A stretch of DNA of 64,000 nt from SZUA-35 sp964351995 (GCA_964351995.1 CAYGQE010000008.1:1-64000), one strand, 5' to 3'. Counted from the first letter of the stretch, positions 34,426-43,919 are shown. Notes: generated by a model not told the origin, from the sequence alone. Made by a program: numbers and translations.

Positions 34426-35739
34426 GTGAAAATCAGCATTGGCCGACTGTCGGCGGCTGCTCGAGGTCTCTTCAAACAGTTTGGCCGCAATTCGATCGGA
34501 GCCCTGGTCAGCCAGCTCATCCTCATGGGGACCGGTCTGGTCACTGTCTATGTGCTGACCCAGAAGCTCGGACGATCCGATTACGGCAACTACGCAACTG
34601 CGATTGCGTTGGTCTACGTGTCCGCGCCCCTCTTGGAGTTGGGCAGTAATCACCTTCTTGCGCGCGGCGTCGCTACCGACGAGGAACCAGCTCGGCTGTG
34701 GGGCATGGCTGTCACGGTCCATGTCCTCGGAGCTCTCTTCGGCGCACTCGCTCTTTGGCTGATCCAACCCGTGATTCTTCCAGAGGTCCCGCGAGCCGTC
34801 GTGGCGCTCCTGGCGATCTCAGAACTCGTGGGTCCTGCGTTGGTGGCCGGTGCTGTATTGGCCTTCGAAGCCGATGGGCGATCGTCAATAGGGGCTCGGC
34901 TCCGGGTCGTCACAACGGTAGCGAAGCTCATCGCTCTCGCAATTCTTGTTGCGCTGAGCGAGCCGACCCTGATCATCTGGTGCGCTATGCAGCTGGGTGC
35001 TGCGCTGGTCAGCGGCGTGCTGACGGTGAGGTTCGTGCGACGCGAACTCGGGTTGAGTGCATCGCTCCGCCTTCCGAGTCGAGCCGAGACAAAGACAGGG
35101 CTCGCATTCACCGCAAGCCAGGTGGCCCACACCGGACAGAAGGATGCAGACAAGGTCATCATGGGCTACTTCTCTTTGAACGGGGAAGCGGCGGACTACA
35201 CCGCTGGCTATCGGTTTGTCTCGTTGGGGCTCATCCCGTTGAAGGGAATTCTCTCTGGCACCTACGGTCAGTTCTTTCGCAGCGGTGCCGAGTCGACGGC
35301 ATCGGTTTTGCGACTTGCGTTACGTCTCACATCCCTCGCTCTCGTTCTCCTGGCTCCCGTCACCATCGGTCTCTTCCTTGGCGCAGATCTGCTCCCACGG
35401 ATCCTGGGAGCAGAATTCGAAGAGGCTGCCGACGTCGTTCGGCTCCTGTCGGTCATCCCGTTGTTGAAAGCGCTCCAGGGTTTCGCCAACAACGCGCTCG
35501 TCGGAGCTGGATTTCACGGCAAGCGCGTCGGGGCCGTCGTGGGGACGCTCGTGCTGAACATCGGCCTGAACCTTCTGTGGGTTCCAGAGTACGGATGGCG
35601 AGGCGCTGCTTGGGCGACGCTCATCGTCGAAGTGATCTTGGCCTTGATCTTGTGGTTCTCTCTGTTTCGGGCGGCCCGGGGCAGCTCATCAACCGCAGCG
35701 GTCGACTTGCCCGATGCCCACGGGCCGGTCAATCGTTAG
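34426..35739 (+). CDS. Second Wzx-like polysaccharide flippase
   Basis: 437 aa from a GTG at 34426. About 12-14 hydrophobic helices begin with SIGALVSQLILMGTGLVTVY after an amphipathic start. Family-typical segments are LGRSDYGNYATAIALVYVSA, TASQVAHTGQKDADKVIMGY and PLLKALQGFANNALVGAG. It belongs to the MOP/Wzx exporters and probably flips the lipid-linked unit built with the sugar activated by the preceding cassette. Its stop overlaps the convergent GT4 stop (TTAG shared). It is not close in sequence to the flippase at 6557. Confidence 0.88.
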   Translation: MKISIGRLSAAARGLFKQFGRNSIGALVSQLILMGTGLVTVYVLTQKLGRSDYGNYATAIALVYVSAPLLELGSNHLLARGVATDEEPARLWGMAVTVHVLGALFGALALWLIQPVILPEVPRAVVALLAISELVGPALVAGAVLAFEADGRSSIGARLRVVTTVAKLIALAILVALSEPTLIIWCAMQLGAALVSGVLTVRFVRRELGLSASLRLPSRAETKTGLAFTASQVAHTGQKDADKVIMGYFSLNGEAADYTAGYRFVSLGLIPLKGILSGTYGQFFRSGAESTASVLRLALRLTSLALVLLAPVTIGLFLGADLLPRILGAEFEEAADVVRLLSVIPLLKALQGFANNALVGAGFHGKRVGAVVGTLVLNIGLNLLWVPEYGWRGAAWATLIVEVILALILWFSLFRAARGSSSTAAVDLPDAHGPVNR

Positions 35740-36923
35740 CGGGTAGCAGCTCGATAGGCATCGAGCAGCGGAGACTTGCTGTGCTCCCATGCCAACTCTG
35801 TGCGCACTCTCGCCATGCCGCTCTCGCCAAGTCGCTGCTGCAGCTCGGCGTCGTCGAGCATCGTTTCGATGACGGTCGCGAGGTCTTGCGTGTCGTCGGG
35901 GGTGGCGTAAAGAGCAGCATCCTCAGCTGAAACCCGAGTCTCGATGAGGTCGAAGGCAGCAATGGGGAGCCCGAAGAACATGTACTCCATCACCTTGTTC
36001 ATGGTCGAGTTGCGGGACCAATCGGTGTTGGGGTCTGGTACGACGCCGATATCGGCAGATGACAGCAACGCACTCAGCTGAGCGTCATCGGAAATCCGGC
36101 CGTAGAACGTGCACTTCTCCGCAACGTCGAGCTCGGTTGCCTTGTCCTTCACTTCCTGAAGCGCCGGTCCGTCACCGATCACCATCAGGTGCACATTTCG
36201 GCCTCGATCAAGCAAGTGGCGATGGGTCTCGATCAGCGCCAAAACTCCGTCTTGTTCGCTGATCTCGCCGAGAAAGAGCAGCGCGGCGCCTGCTCCTCTG
36301 CGGGCTTCGGATTGTGCAGGCAAAAGCTCGAATCTCTCCAGCGATGGACCCGAACGGACAACAGTTGTTGCCGCAGCGTCGATGTCGTTGCGCCCGCAAC
36401 CGATGCGCCGGTATGACTCGTTTGTCACGATGACGTGGTGGGCAGACCGGTAGGTGCGTCGTTCGAGCCAGAGAAGCATCTTGTGGACGACATCGTCCTC
36501 CTTGTCGAACTTTGCTCGGTACATCTCCGGCGACAGGTCATGGTGATCGAAGATGAACCGGGTTCCCCGACTCCGTAGTAGAAGGGCCAAAGGCCAGTAG
36601 ATCTCCGGTGGATTGCACACGTGGAGCACGTCGATGCGGCGCGGAAAGCTGAGCCGGGCGAGGTGAACTGCCACCTTCAAAAAGCCGACGATGAACTCGC
36701 GAACCAGACTGAGCCGAGATTCGCCGAGCTTCAGTCCGAAGCGACGGATGTCCACGCCTTCCAAGGTTTCCCGCTTCGTCGGGAACTTCGACGTTGCTGG
36801 GCAGACGACGGTGACGTCGTAGCCGGCTTCGACGAGGGTCGTGGCCTCGAGCCAAACCCTGCGGTCGTAGGGAACTGGGAGGTTGTGGACAACGATCACA
36901 ACTCGTGCTTTTTTCTGAGCCAC
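35736..36923 (-). CDS. Glycosyltransferase family 4
   Basis: 395 aa from the GTG at 36923, which has GGAAAGG upstream; an ATG at 36962 would add 13 residues. The N-terminal domain starts RVVIVVHNLPVPYDRRVWLE, typical of exopolysaccharide GT4 enzymes, then IDVLHVCNPPEIYWPLALLL and IFDHHDLSPEMYRAKF. The C-terminal domain has ALLFLGEISEQDGVLALIET, a HLMVIGDGPALQEV strand and NSTMNKVMEYMFFGLPIAAF, with Glu of VMEYM as the donor-binding residue. A retaining transfer from an NDP-sugar is expected. Confidence 0.88.
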   Translation of the reverse strand: MAQKKARVVIVVHNLPVPYDRRVWLEATTLVEAGYDVTVVCPATSKFPTKRETLEGVDIRRFGLKLGESRLSLVREFIVGFLKVAVHLARLSFPRRIDVLHVCNPPEIYWPLALLLRSRGTRFIFDHHDLSPEMYRAKFDKEDDVVHKMLLWLERRTYRSAHHVIVTNESYRRIGCGRNDIDAAATTVVRSGPSLERFELLPAQSEARRGAGAALLFLGEISEQDGVLALIETHRHLLDRGRNVHLMVIGDGPALQEVKDKATELDVAEKCTFYGRISDDAQLSALLSSADIGVVPDPNTDWSRNSTMNKVMEYMFFGLPIAAFDLIETRVSAEDAALYATPDDTQDLATVIETMLDDAELQQRLGESGMARVRTELAWEHSKSPLLDAYRAATR

Positions 36924-37085
36924 CGTGGCACCTTTCCGAAGATTTCTTCGCGGTGCCGTCATGACGGTGTCGGAACCGTGTGGCATGGTACCGGCACGGC
37001 TCTCCGAGGAGAGGTGGCAGGGGTGATCTTGCCTCTGTAGGTGCTGATCCTCGGTCTTGTGTCAGAGCAGAGCTAGCCTCGCGAC

Positions 37086-37967
37086 GTGTCTATGCCAGAG
37101 AGAAGCGCCCCCGCGCTCGACCAGCTCACTGTGGGGATCATCACGTTCAAGCGGCCGGCGGAACTCGAGCGTCTGCTATCCGTTCTTGATGAGCAAGAAC
37201 CCGATCTGCGGAACATCCTGGTCGTCGACAACGACGCTGCTGCATCGGCACGTGAGGTGGCAGAAGGAGCAGGTGATCGAGTCATCTACGTTCACGAACC
37301 GCAGGCGGGTACATCGCACGCCCGAAATCGTTTGATGGACGAATGTCCAACCCGTTGGCTTGCGTCCATTGATGATGACGAAGTGCCGCTGCCGGGTTGG
37401 CCGGGCTTGTTGCTCGAGGCAGCGACGCAGACCGGAGCAGGATTGGTCGCCGGGCCGGTTCTCACCGAATTCGAAGTGGAACCTGAGCCGTGGGTCGTTC
37501 AGTCCGGAATCTTCGATCGACCATCCCCGGATGAGGGAACAACCCTGCCGTCCATCCGTGGCGGTAATCTTCTCGTCGATCTCGAGCAGGTTCGACCCCT
37601 CGGGATCCGATACGACCCAGACTTCAGCAAGGGCGGCCAGGACATCCGATTCTCGCTGCAGGTTTCGATGGCCGGTGTTCAGATCGTATGGACCAAGAAG
37701 GCGGTCGTCGTCGAGCACGTGACCGGCGAGCGCCTCAGCCGAGCTTGGGTGAAAGAGCGGTGGGCGAAGACCTACTGCAATCACTGGCGCGCTCGGGTCG
37801 TATCCGGTGAGTCGCGTCGGGCCGATGTTGCCATTCGGGCGATCTCGAAGCCAGGCTTGGCCGCGAAGGCTCTGCTGTTCGAGCGCTCCACTATCGCCGG
37901 GGCACGCGAGTGGGCCCACGCGAAAGGAGCCGTGCAGGCTCTTCGGGCAACTGCCAAGCACTCGTGA
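37086..37967 (+). CDS. Glycosyltransferase family 2
   Basis: 293 aa from a GTG at 37086; an ATG two codons in is an alternative. The GT-A fold begins LTVGIITFKRPAELERLLSV, with ILVVDNDAAASAREV, GTSHARNRLMDECPTRW and the metal-binding SIDDDEVPLPGW (DDD at about 96-98). An acceptor block GIRYDPDFSKGGQDIRFSLQ and a long C-terminal VVVEHVTGERLSRAWVKERW follow. Homology to the GT2 at 5464 is visible across the whole length. The decayed copy at 41619-42023 derives from a close relative. The stop overlaps the next start by one base (TGATG). Confidence 0.88.
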   Translation: MSMPERSAPALDQLTVGIITFKRPAELERLLSVLDEQEPDLRNILVVDNDAAASAREVAEGAGDRVIYVHEPQAGTSHARNRLMDECPTRWLASIDDDEVPLPGWPGLLLEAATQTGAGLVAGPVLTEFEVEPEPWVVQSGIFDRPSPDEGTTLPSIRGGNLLVDLEQVRPLGIRYDPDFSKGGQDIRFSLQVSMAGVQIVWTKKAVVVEHVTGERLSRAWVKERWAKTYCNHWRARVVSGESRRADVAIRAISKPGLAAKALLFERSTIAGAREWAHAKGAVQALRATAKHS

Positions 37968-39106
37968 TGAACAAGCGGGTCTTGTTCCAAGCCAATTGGT
38001 GTCCGCAGTATCGGTATCCGTTCTACGACGGTCTTCGAACCGAACTCGAAGACCGTGGCATCGACTTGGAACTGTCCTACGGCTCCGCTCCTCGGAAGTT
38101 TCGAGCCAGGGGAGATCACGCGCCGCTGGGCTGGGCTCGGCGCCGTCGGCAATGGATGCCTGGGCGAGGGAACGTCGAGCTGCAGTTCGACCCCATACAC
38201 GTGCGCAAGTCCCACGACCTCGTCGTGATCGAAATCATTGCGAAGCAAGTGTCGACCTACGCCCAGATCGGGCTACATCGTCTGGGAGTAGGCCCGCCGA
38301 TCGCCTTCTTCGGACACGGCGCTGTTGATCGGACGCCGTCGACGTCCGTCGCTCAGAGGGTGAAACGGTTGCTCGCGAGCAGCGGCGCCGGTTGGTTGGT
38401 CTACACCGACCAGGGAGCAGATGCTCTTGTCGACTACGGGGTGCGGCGAGACGACGTCCACGTCATCAACAACACGATTGATGCCAGTGGTTTGCGGCGG
38501 GGCTACCTCGCCGCAAAGGACCGAGCAGCTGAGATCCGTCAGGAGTACGGCGTTGGCGACGGGCCTGTTCTGCTGCACATCGGTGGGCTCGACGCGTCGA
38601 AGCGTCTCGATCTCGTCATCGAAGCTTTCGGCCTGATTCAAAGAGAACATCCCAATGCCACGTTGATCGTCGCCGGTGCGGGCAGCGGGGCGGGAGAAGT
38701 GAGGTCCGCCGCAGAGCAGAACAGCGCCATCGTGTATGTCGGGCCAGTCTTCGGCGACGCTCGATCTGAGCTCTTCGCAATCAGTGACCTGCTCTTGCAC
38801 CCCGGCAAGGTCGGGCTGGTCGTGATCGATTCGTTCGCGACGGGAGTTCCTCTCGTCGTGGCCGGTGGGCAGCTACAGGCGCCTGAGTTCGACTACCTGA
38901 ACCCGACCACGTCGCTGTTTGCAGCCGAGACCGAACCTGCATCCGTCGCTGCGGCAGCACTCGAGGTGCTCGGCGACCCGGTCCGGAAAGAATCGCTATC
39001 CACTCATTCCTGGGATGAGTACAGCCGATACGACATGCAAGGAATGGTCAAGCGTGCGGCAGATGGCATTGAATCGCTCATCGCTTCCACATCCGGGGGT
39101 GCCTAG
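37967..39106 (+). CDS. GT4-like glycosyltransferase
   Basis: 379 aa from the ATG at 37967, chosen because it overlaps the previous stop (TGATG). The N-terminal domain begins KRVLFQANWCPQYRYPFYDG, a pattern of GT4 enzymes in surface glycan loci, then DLVVIEIIAKQVSTYAQIGL and PPIAFFGHGAVDRTPSTS. The C-terminal domain has GPVLLHIGGLDASKRLDLVI, NATLIVAGAGSGAGEV and DLLLHPGKVGLVVIDSFATG, in which the usual E-x7-E element is altered. The donor is unknown. It is translationally coupled to the GT2 upstream. Confidence 0.8.
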   Translation: MNKRVLFQANWCPQYRYPFYDGLRTELEDRGIDLELSYGSAPRKFRARGDHAPLGWARRRRQWMPGRGNVELQFDPIHVRKSHDLVVIEIIAKQVSTYAQIGLHRLGVGPPIAFFGHGAVDRTPSTSVAQRVKRLLASSGAGWLVYTDQGADALVDYGVRRDDVHVINNTIDASGLRRGYLAAKDRAAEIRQEYGVGDGPVLLHIGGLDASKRLDLVIEAFGLIQREHPNATLIVAGAGSGAGEVRSAAEQNSAIVYVGPVFGDARSELFAISDLLLHPGKVGLVVIDSFATGVPLVVAGGQLQAPEFDYLNPTTSLFAAETEPASVAAAALEVLGDPVRKESLSTHSWDEYSRYDMQGMVKRAADGIESLIASTSGGA

Positions 39107-39172
39107 GCGATCCCTAGAGATCGTTCGAGCCGTTCAGTCCGAGTCCAAGAATGAGAAAGCCGGCAAGAGACA

Positions 39173-40147
39173 ATGGAAACTTCCAAAGTCGTCGAGTGCA
39201 CGATTCAGATTCCGATCGCAGATCGGGATGCAGCGTTTGCAGAATTCGTGCTTCCACACCAGATGTCCGTCATCGGCAAGTACGCCAGTGATGTGCTCAT
39301 CTCGGTGAATCGTCAGACCCAACCGACAGATCCGGGTCCGTTGGACACGATTCTTGCCAAGGTCGCCGAAGAGTACGAAAACGTGCGGGTTCTTGAAGTC
39401 GACTACAGCCCAGAAGCAGTCGAATGGGTTGCCGGTCACTTCTTCTCCGGCAAGGACTACCCGCTCTTTGATTTCAAGGGCATTCCGATTCATGCGTTCC
39501 TCGAGCAGTACCGACACGCAAAGCATGACTTCTTCATGCACCTTGCGTCCGACATGTTCCTCGGCGGGTCAGGTCCCTGGTTGGACGAAGCGATCGAGTG
39601 CTTGTCGTCGGACGACCGCATTCTGTTGGTTTCGCCTCACGCAGGTCCGATCTCGTCGAACGCCTACCACAGCTCTGGTGTCCCGACTGATGTGGGATCG
39701 GGCGCAAGTTACGAGGTTCCTTCGTTTCGAGGCCGAACCCACCTCGTCGATCTCCGGCAGTTCATTCCAGCGATGAAGGACTTGCCGATGCTGAGACCCC
39801 CTCGAATCCAGGATCGCATTCAGGCCAAGATTGCTGGCACCGAAATGATCGATCACCTTGAACTGTTGTTCGATCACAACATGCGAGCCCAGAACTTCAC
39901 TCGTATTGACATGGGGGGAACTGGTGGGCTGTGGACGCTGCATCCGGTCCACAAGACGCCCGACTTCGTCGCTGCGGTTCCTGGTCTGATCGCCGACATC
40001 GAGGCTGACAGGATCCCGGACGCTCAATACGGCCACTATGACGTCCATTCGTCGATGGTGCCTCAGTCAGACATTCCCGGGCGTCGAGACCTTCTGGTCC
40101 GTTCGCTGCGAGCGGCGATGCAGCGGCCCTGGCGAGCACTCCGCTGA
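39173..40147 (+). CDS. Putative glycosyltransferase, GT2-like
   Basis: 324 aa. The N-terminal half (TIQIPIADRDAAFAEFVLPH, ASDVLISVNRQTQ, and HDFFMHLASDMFLGG at about residues 122-136) resembles a GT-A fold with a SDM metal site. A C-terminal region RIDMGGTGGLWTLHPVHKTP resembles the base-containing part of a glycosyltransferase. Motif matches are loose and I cannot name a family. Its position at the end of the GT cluster, 66 bp after a GT4 gene, supports a role in glycan assembly. No signal peptide or membrane helix is visible. Confidence 0.6.
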   Translation: METSKVVECTIQIPIADRDAAFAEFVLPHQMSVIGKYASDVLISVNRQTQPTDPGPLDTILAKVAEEYENVRVLEVDYSPEAVEWVAGHFFSGKDYPLFDFKGIPIHAFLEQYRHAKHDFFMHLASDMFLGGSGPWLDEAIECLSSDDRILLVSPHAGPISSNAYHSSGVPTDVGSGASYEVPSFRGRTHLVDLRQFIPAMKDLPMLRPPRIQDRIQAKIAGTEMIDHLELLFDHNMRAQNFTRIDMGGTGGLWTLHPVHKTPDFVAAVPGLIADIEADRIPDAQYGHYDVHSSMVPQSDIPGRRDLLVRSLRAAMQRPWRALR

Positions 40148-40624
40148 GCCCCTCGCTCTGGTCGAAAGGTACCCATCACCGCGGGTCAACTGCGCGTCCT
40201 GACGGCGGTGATCCCGGTCGGGTTCTTGGAACAGGCGATCGACTGGTCTTGATGGGCAGAACTCGAATCCTCAACCCGAGACTGAGGAACGCTTGCGAGA
40301 TCGCAGCTAGGACTGCCGAGCTATCGAGTGGCTGGCCCGGCCTAGCCGGCTGAGGGGTCGGAATGAAGTCCCGGCGCCGACACGTCGATGATGAGCACTC
40401 GGTTCGAGAAGCCGATTTACGCCTTGTGGCGGGAATCAAGCGAGTTCCAGGTGTTGCCATTGCGCTCGGGGCCCAGGTTCACAAGCCGTCGGAGGTTGAT
40501 AGCAGCGACCGGCAAGTCTGTTCGCTTCAACTCCACGGAATCTGACACGCCGATGGTTGTTCGCCTTCGGTGACTTGCGCGACAGGAGTCTGATTCTGTG
40601 GGTGTCGGCGTCGACGGCTTGCGC
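40148..40624. other. Gene-free stretch, nothing recognised
   Basis: 477 bp with only short, mutually overlapping ORFs of Arg/Ser-rich composition on both strands. None has a ribosome site plus a recognisable motif. The stretch lies at the start of a degraded zone (GT2 pseudogene, IS3 remnant), so it may be decayed coding DNA, but I could not identify a source. Confidence 0.5.
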
Positions 40625-41485
40625 CTACATGCCTCGAAGCGGAGCAGAGAAGGCTGTCGGTTGGCCGATGCGGTCGCCGAGAAGGCAGATCCCCACAGAA
40701 CCGAGGTCAATGCTTGCGTTGACGCGATTGTCGTTCTTGACCTGTTCCCAAGCTCGAGTCATGCCAGGTGTCCATCTGATGTCATCGAAAATGATCACAG
40801 CGTCCGGCGCTGTCGCTCCTCGTAACGCCTCGAAGTATTCCACTGTCGCAACTTCATCGTGGTGGCCGTCGATGAAGACGATGTCGAATGGCTGGTGATG
40901 CTCGATCACTTTCGGGAGCAAGTCAACGAAACGCCCGCACTCAATCGCCACGACGGACTCGAAGCCCAACTCGCTTACCGTCTCGAGCGCACGCGCTGCC
41001 AGGCTGGGCGATCCCTCCATCGAGATCACGGTTGATCCTTCGAGCGAGCGATCCTTCATTGCGGCAGCCTGGTAAGAAGCAGATATGCCAACGCAAGTGC
41101 CGAATTCAAGCGTTGCTTTCGACTGCACCTCCCAAGTCAGCCAGTACAGAAATCGGCACCAGAACTGTGATTTGCTTGGTTGGGCGGCTTCGCCGACCGT
41201 CTTGGTGACCTCGACGCCGCGGCTGGCGAGGTCGGAGTCTTCTTGAGCGCCACCCTTGCCGGCGCCGAAGTCCGAAATGCTGATCGGGTTCGAGTCGGCG
41301 AGCAACGTCTGCCTGGCTCGCTCGATGTCTTCGAAGGCGCTGACTCCTGTGCCATTGCTCAGGGCCCTCCGAACGGATCGGGTCACAAGCTTTACGTTGG
41401 CATCACTCCTGCGTTCAATCAGGGCCAGGCGGGGCCGCACCGTCGCCAGGGAATACCAACGCGCAAACCTCGTGGTCAGCTTCAT
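40625..41485 (-). CDS. Class I SAM-dependent methyltransferase (Methyltransf_24-like)
   Basis: 286 aa. The SAM-binding motif I is ATLEFGTCVGISASYQAAA (about residues 126-144), with the acidic ISMEGSPSLAARALE strand. FDIVFIDGHHDEVATVEYFE (about 207-226) carries motif III and probable metal ligands, as in TylF/catechol-type O-methyltransferases, and AVIIFDDIRWTPGM follows. An N-terminal basic region of about 60 residues precedes the domain. It probably O-methylates a sugar of the glycan. It is transcribed opposite to the GT cluster, and its upstream side abuts the pseudogene zone. Confidence 0.82.
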   Translation of the reverse strand: MKLTTRFARWYSLATVRPRLALIERRSDANVKLVTRSVRRALSNGTGVSAFEDIERARQTLLADSNPISISDFGAGKGGAQEDSDLASRGVEVTKTVGEAAQPSKSQFWCRFLYWLTWEVQSKATLEFGTCVGISASYQAAAMKDRSLEGSTVISMEGSPSLAARALETVSELGFESVVAIECGRFVDLLPKVIEHHQPFDIVFIDGHHDEVATVEYFEALRGATAPDAVIIFDDIRWTPGMTRAWEQVKNDNRVNASIDLGSVGICLLGDRIGQPTAFSAPLRGM

Positions 41486-41618
41486 GACGCTCCGTTTCTG
41501 ACGCCCGGAATCTATCGCTCACGGTGCGTGTTTGGCACGCCCCCCCACGCCACAGGTAAAGGGATCGACGCCCCTCGCTCTACGATTTCAGATCGGATCG
41601 AGGCGAGGCTGCGACACG

Positions 41619-42023
41619 ATGCAAGAAGAGCTGACGGTAAGGATTGTGACGTGACGAGGCCCATCGAACTGCGACGCTTGCTCGAGAGTCTCGAGCAGAC
41701 GGCTACGTTCTCCAGTCCATCGTTGCCACCTCACACTCACGGAACCAGTTGATGGAGGTCCGGACACAGCGGGCCGTCGTCGTCGAGCATGTGACCGGTG
41801 AACGTCTCACTCGGGAGCGGGAGCGCTGGGCCAGGGCGTATGCCAACGATTGGCGGGCGCGGGTGAAGTCCGGCGGAACAAGTCTCGCAAGGCTGGGATT
41901 TCGGTCGATCGGCAAAGCCGCTGGCGACGGCTTGGTGCCTGGTCGGCAGGCGCAACGTCATGGAGGCCCAACGCGAGTTCGCTCAATCGCTTGGCGCTTC
42001 CCGGGCACGACGAGCGGGTGTGA
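41619..42023 (+). pseudogene. Decayed GT2 gene with internal deletion and frameshifts
   Basis: Fragments align in order with the intact GT2 at 37086. MQEELTVRIVT (from the ATG at 41619) matches LTVGIIT. After a frameshift near 41652, RPIELRRLLESLEQ matches RPAELERLLSVLDEQ. The next fragment jumps over about 170 residues, including the DDD site, to AVVVEHVTGERLTRERERWA at about 41770. After a second frameshift near 41940, NVMEAQREFAQSLGASR matches the C-terminal TIAGAREWAHAKGAVQAL. A stop follows at 42021-42023. The catalytic core is lost, so the gene is dead. Confidence 0.8.
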
Positions 42024-42270
42024 CCAGATCGCGTTCAATGACGCGGGTTCGCTTTTCACCTGGGGCTTGCTGGGCAACTCCATGGCCGAGTCGTTCTTCA
42101 GGTCTTTGAACGGGAACTGGTCTCTCGACGCTGGTTTGCGACCAAGGCAGACGCGCTGCGAGCGATCTTTGCGTGGGCCATCCGGACAACGCCCGCAGGC
42201 TGCGTTGGAGCCTCGGTCACTCTTCAACCATTGACGTCAAAGCAAATCTCACCCGTCAGGCCGCGCGAGC
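42024..42270 (+). mobile_element. IS3-family transposase (orfB) 3' remnant
   Basis: Reading across frames gives LLGNSMAESFFRSL, then ERELVSRRWFATKADALRAI and FAWAI, then NARRLRWSLGHSSTIDV. This is the standard end of IS3-family orfB (NAMAESF...LKRELV...R.AI..WI..YN.RR.HS.LG). The pieces lie in three frames, each joined by an apparent single-base deletion (near 42108 and 42186). Only about the last 75 residues remain, with no orfA and no visible terminal repeats. It starts immediately after the GT2 pseudogene stop. Confidence 0.8.
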
Positions 42271-42361
42271 CGACTTGCCAGCCAATAGAGGGCAGTCCAA
42301 AGTCTTTTCCATCTGCAGCAGAAGTGCAGGCCTCAGCACGAAAGAATCGCTTTGCAGTCTC

Positions 42362-43767
42362 CTAGTTCGACTTCACTTCGAAATCGGCGAATCGTGCATA
42401 GGTGGTCTGGCTCGGCGACCAACTGGAGTTCGACCCTCCGTAGAACGTCGAGAAGCAGAGCTCGTCCACATTGAACGACCCATCGGTGCTCCAACGCATG
42501 TTGGTGCGATCGAGAACTTGCTCATCGTTGATCCACACCGTGACCGAGCCGTTGCCCTGTCCGGGATCGTTCATCTGGATGCGTTGCGTGATGTCGACCC
42601 ACGAACCAACGGGCAGCGTTGCGCCCGTCGCGATGTCCTCGCCCCACTTGCCGGGACGGTCAGGGTGATAGGCGTACACAACGAGAGCTCCCTCTTCCCG
42701 CCACATGAAGCGTGCAGTGAAGCCGTCGGTTCCGTCACCGCCGACTCCGCCAGCAGCCCGACCGCCGCCGCAGAACCCAGGGAGCTTGCCGCCTTTGACG
42801 AACTCCCATCCTGGCTCGAGGTAGAGGCTGTAGCTGAGCGTCAGATCATCGGAGTCCGGCAGCGACATCGGCGCCGCGACCTGGGTTGATCCCTTGCTCG
42901 TCGCTGTGTAGCGAACTCTCAGATAGGACCGGCCACCGCCGTGAGCAATGGCGACGTGCTCGTTACCCGCCACGTATTGGAAGGAGCCATCAAAGGCCCG
43001 CTCGAACTCTGAGTCGGAGACCTGCCCGAAGCCTTGTGCGTCCGCTGAACCAAAATCCGATCGCCAGATGGAATTGGCAGCCGGGCGTTGGGTTGTGGTG
43101 GGGCGTTGGGTTGTGGTGGGNNNNNNNNNNNNNNNNNNNNNNNNNNNNNNNNNNNNNNNNNNNNNNNNNNNNNNNNNNNNNNNNNNNNNNNNNNNNNNNN
43201 NNNNNNNNNNNNNNNNNNNNAGATGGAATTGGCAGCCGGGCGTTGGGTTGTGGTGGGGCGTTGGGTTGTGGTGGGTGCTGCTGTTGTGGTGGGTGCTGCT
43301 GTTGTGGTGGGTGCTGCTGTTGTGGTGGGGCGTTGGGTTGTGGTGGGGCGGCTCGGCTGCACGACAGGCGAGCCCGTGGAGCTTGCGACCTCATCGGTCG
43401 AAGGTGGGAGGACAACCTCGTCCTGGTCCTCCACGATCGTCGAGCTGGGGGTCGTGGTCGACACCGTGACGCCGCTGTCTTCGGCGACGGGGGCAACAGT
43501 GTCGCCGTCTGCGGAGGCGGGGTTGCCAACCGTTGTGGTGGGCTGGCGGAGTGACTGATCACTGAGCCGATCGAGGGCATCAGCACTCACGTGGTTGCCG
43601 AGGGCGGTTTCTTCAACCTCAGCGTCTTCGAACGCAAGCTGGGGCGGCGGAGCGGCCGAGCCGGCTTCGGCTTCGAGTACGAAGCCGTTGCTCTGCTCTC
43701 CGGCGCACGCTGTTGCCGAAAGCATGAGGGCTATGGCAACAGCGATGGAGTGTCTGCGTCCCGTCAT
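42362..43767 (-). CDS. Lipoprotein with Thr/Pro linker and PL14-like lyase domain, interrupted by assembly gap
   Basis: The N-terminus (ATG at 43767) has a lipoprotein signal MTGRRHSIAVAIALMLSATA followed by Cys. A low-complexity linker of PTTTAAP and PTTTQRP units runs into the N gap (43121-43220). Beyond the gap the same linker continues in frame into WRSDFGSADAQGFGQ and a C-terminal domain to 42362. That domain has YSLYLEPGWEFVKGGKLPGF, FTARFMWREEGALVVYAYHP and GSWVDITQRIQMNDPGQGNG, typical of the polysaccharide lyase 14 / alginate-lyase-like jelly roll. With the gap and one 55-bp duplicate removed, the reading frame is continuous. It is probably a surface-anchored glycan-cleaving or glycan-binding protein; the linker length is uncertain. 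Confidence 0.75.
43066..43275. other. 100-N scaffold gap flanked by identical 55-bp ends
   Basis: Bases 43121-43220 are N. The 55 bases before the gap (43066-43120) and the 55 after it (43221-43275) are identical. This is the sign of two contigs that overlap by an assembler k-mer inside a tandem repeat, not of real duplicated DNA. Confidence 0.9.
43236..43356. repeat. 18-bp tandem repeats coding for a Thr/Pro-rich linker
   Basis: Two alternating 18-base unit types, translating on the minus strand as AAPTTT and QRPTTT, are repeated at least six times here. They continue across the gap at 43081-43120. The copy number may be collapsed by the assembly. Confidence 0.8.
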
Positions 43768-43919
43768 GGACCATTGCAACGTCCTGGTTTTGTTGAACCT
43801 TGAGGACAACTGTTTTCGTTTTGCAAAGATTGAGGTGTTTGGGTGACTTTGCCTGCCATCGCTGGACGCACAACAACGAGTACCGTTTCCTTCCAACAGT
43901 CGCTCTAGGGGGTTCTGCT

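Noticed and set aside
42173..42889. Long plus-strand ORF of 238 codons opposite the PL14-like domain
   Set aside because: Its start is IS3 remnant DNA and the rest is antisense to a domain with clear family motifs on the minus strand.
43081..43356. Repeat array considered as CRISPR
   Set aside because: Units are directly tandem 18-mers without spacers and translate as a Thr/Pro linker.
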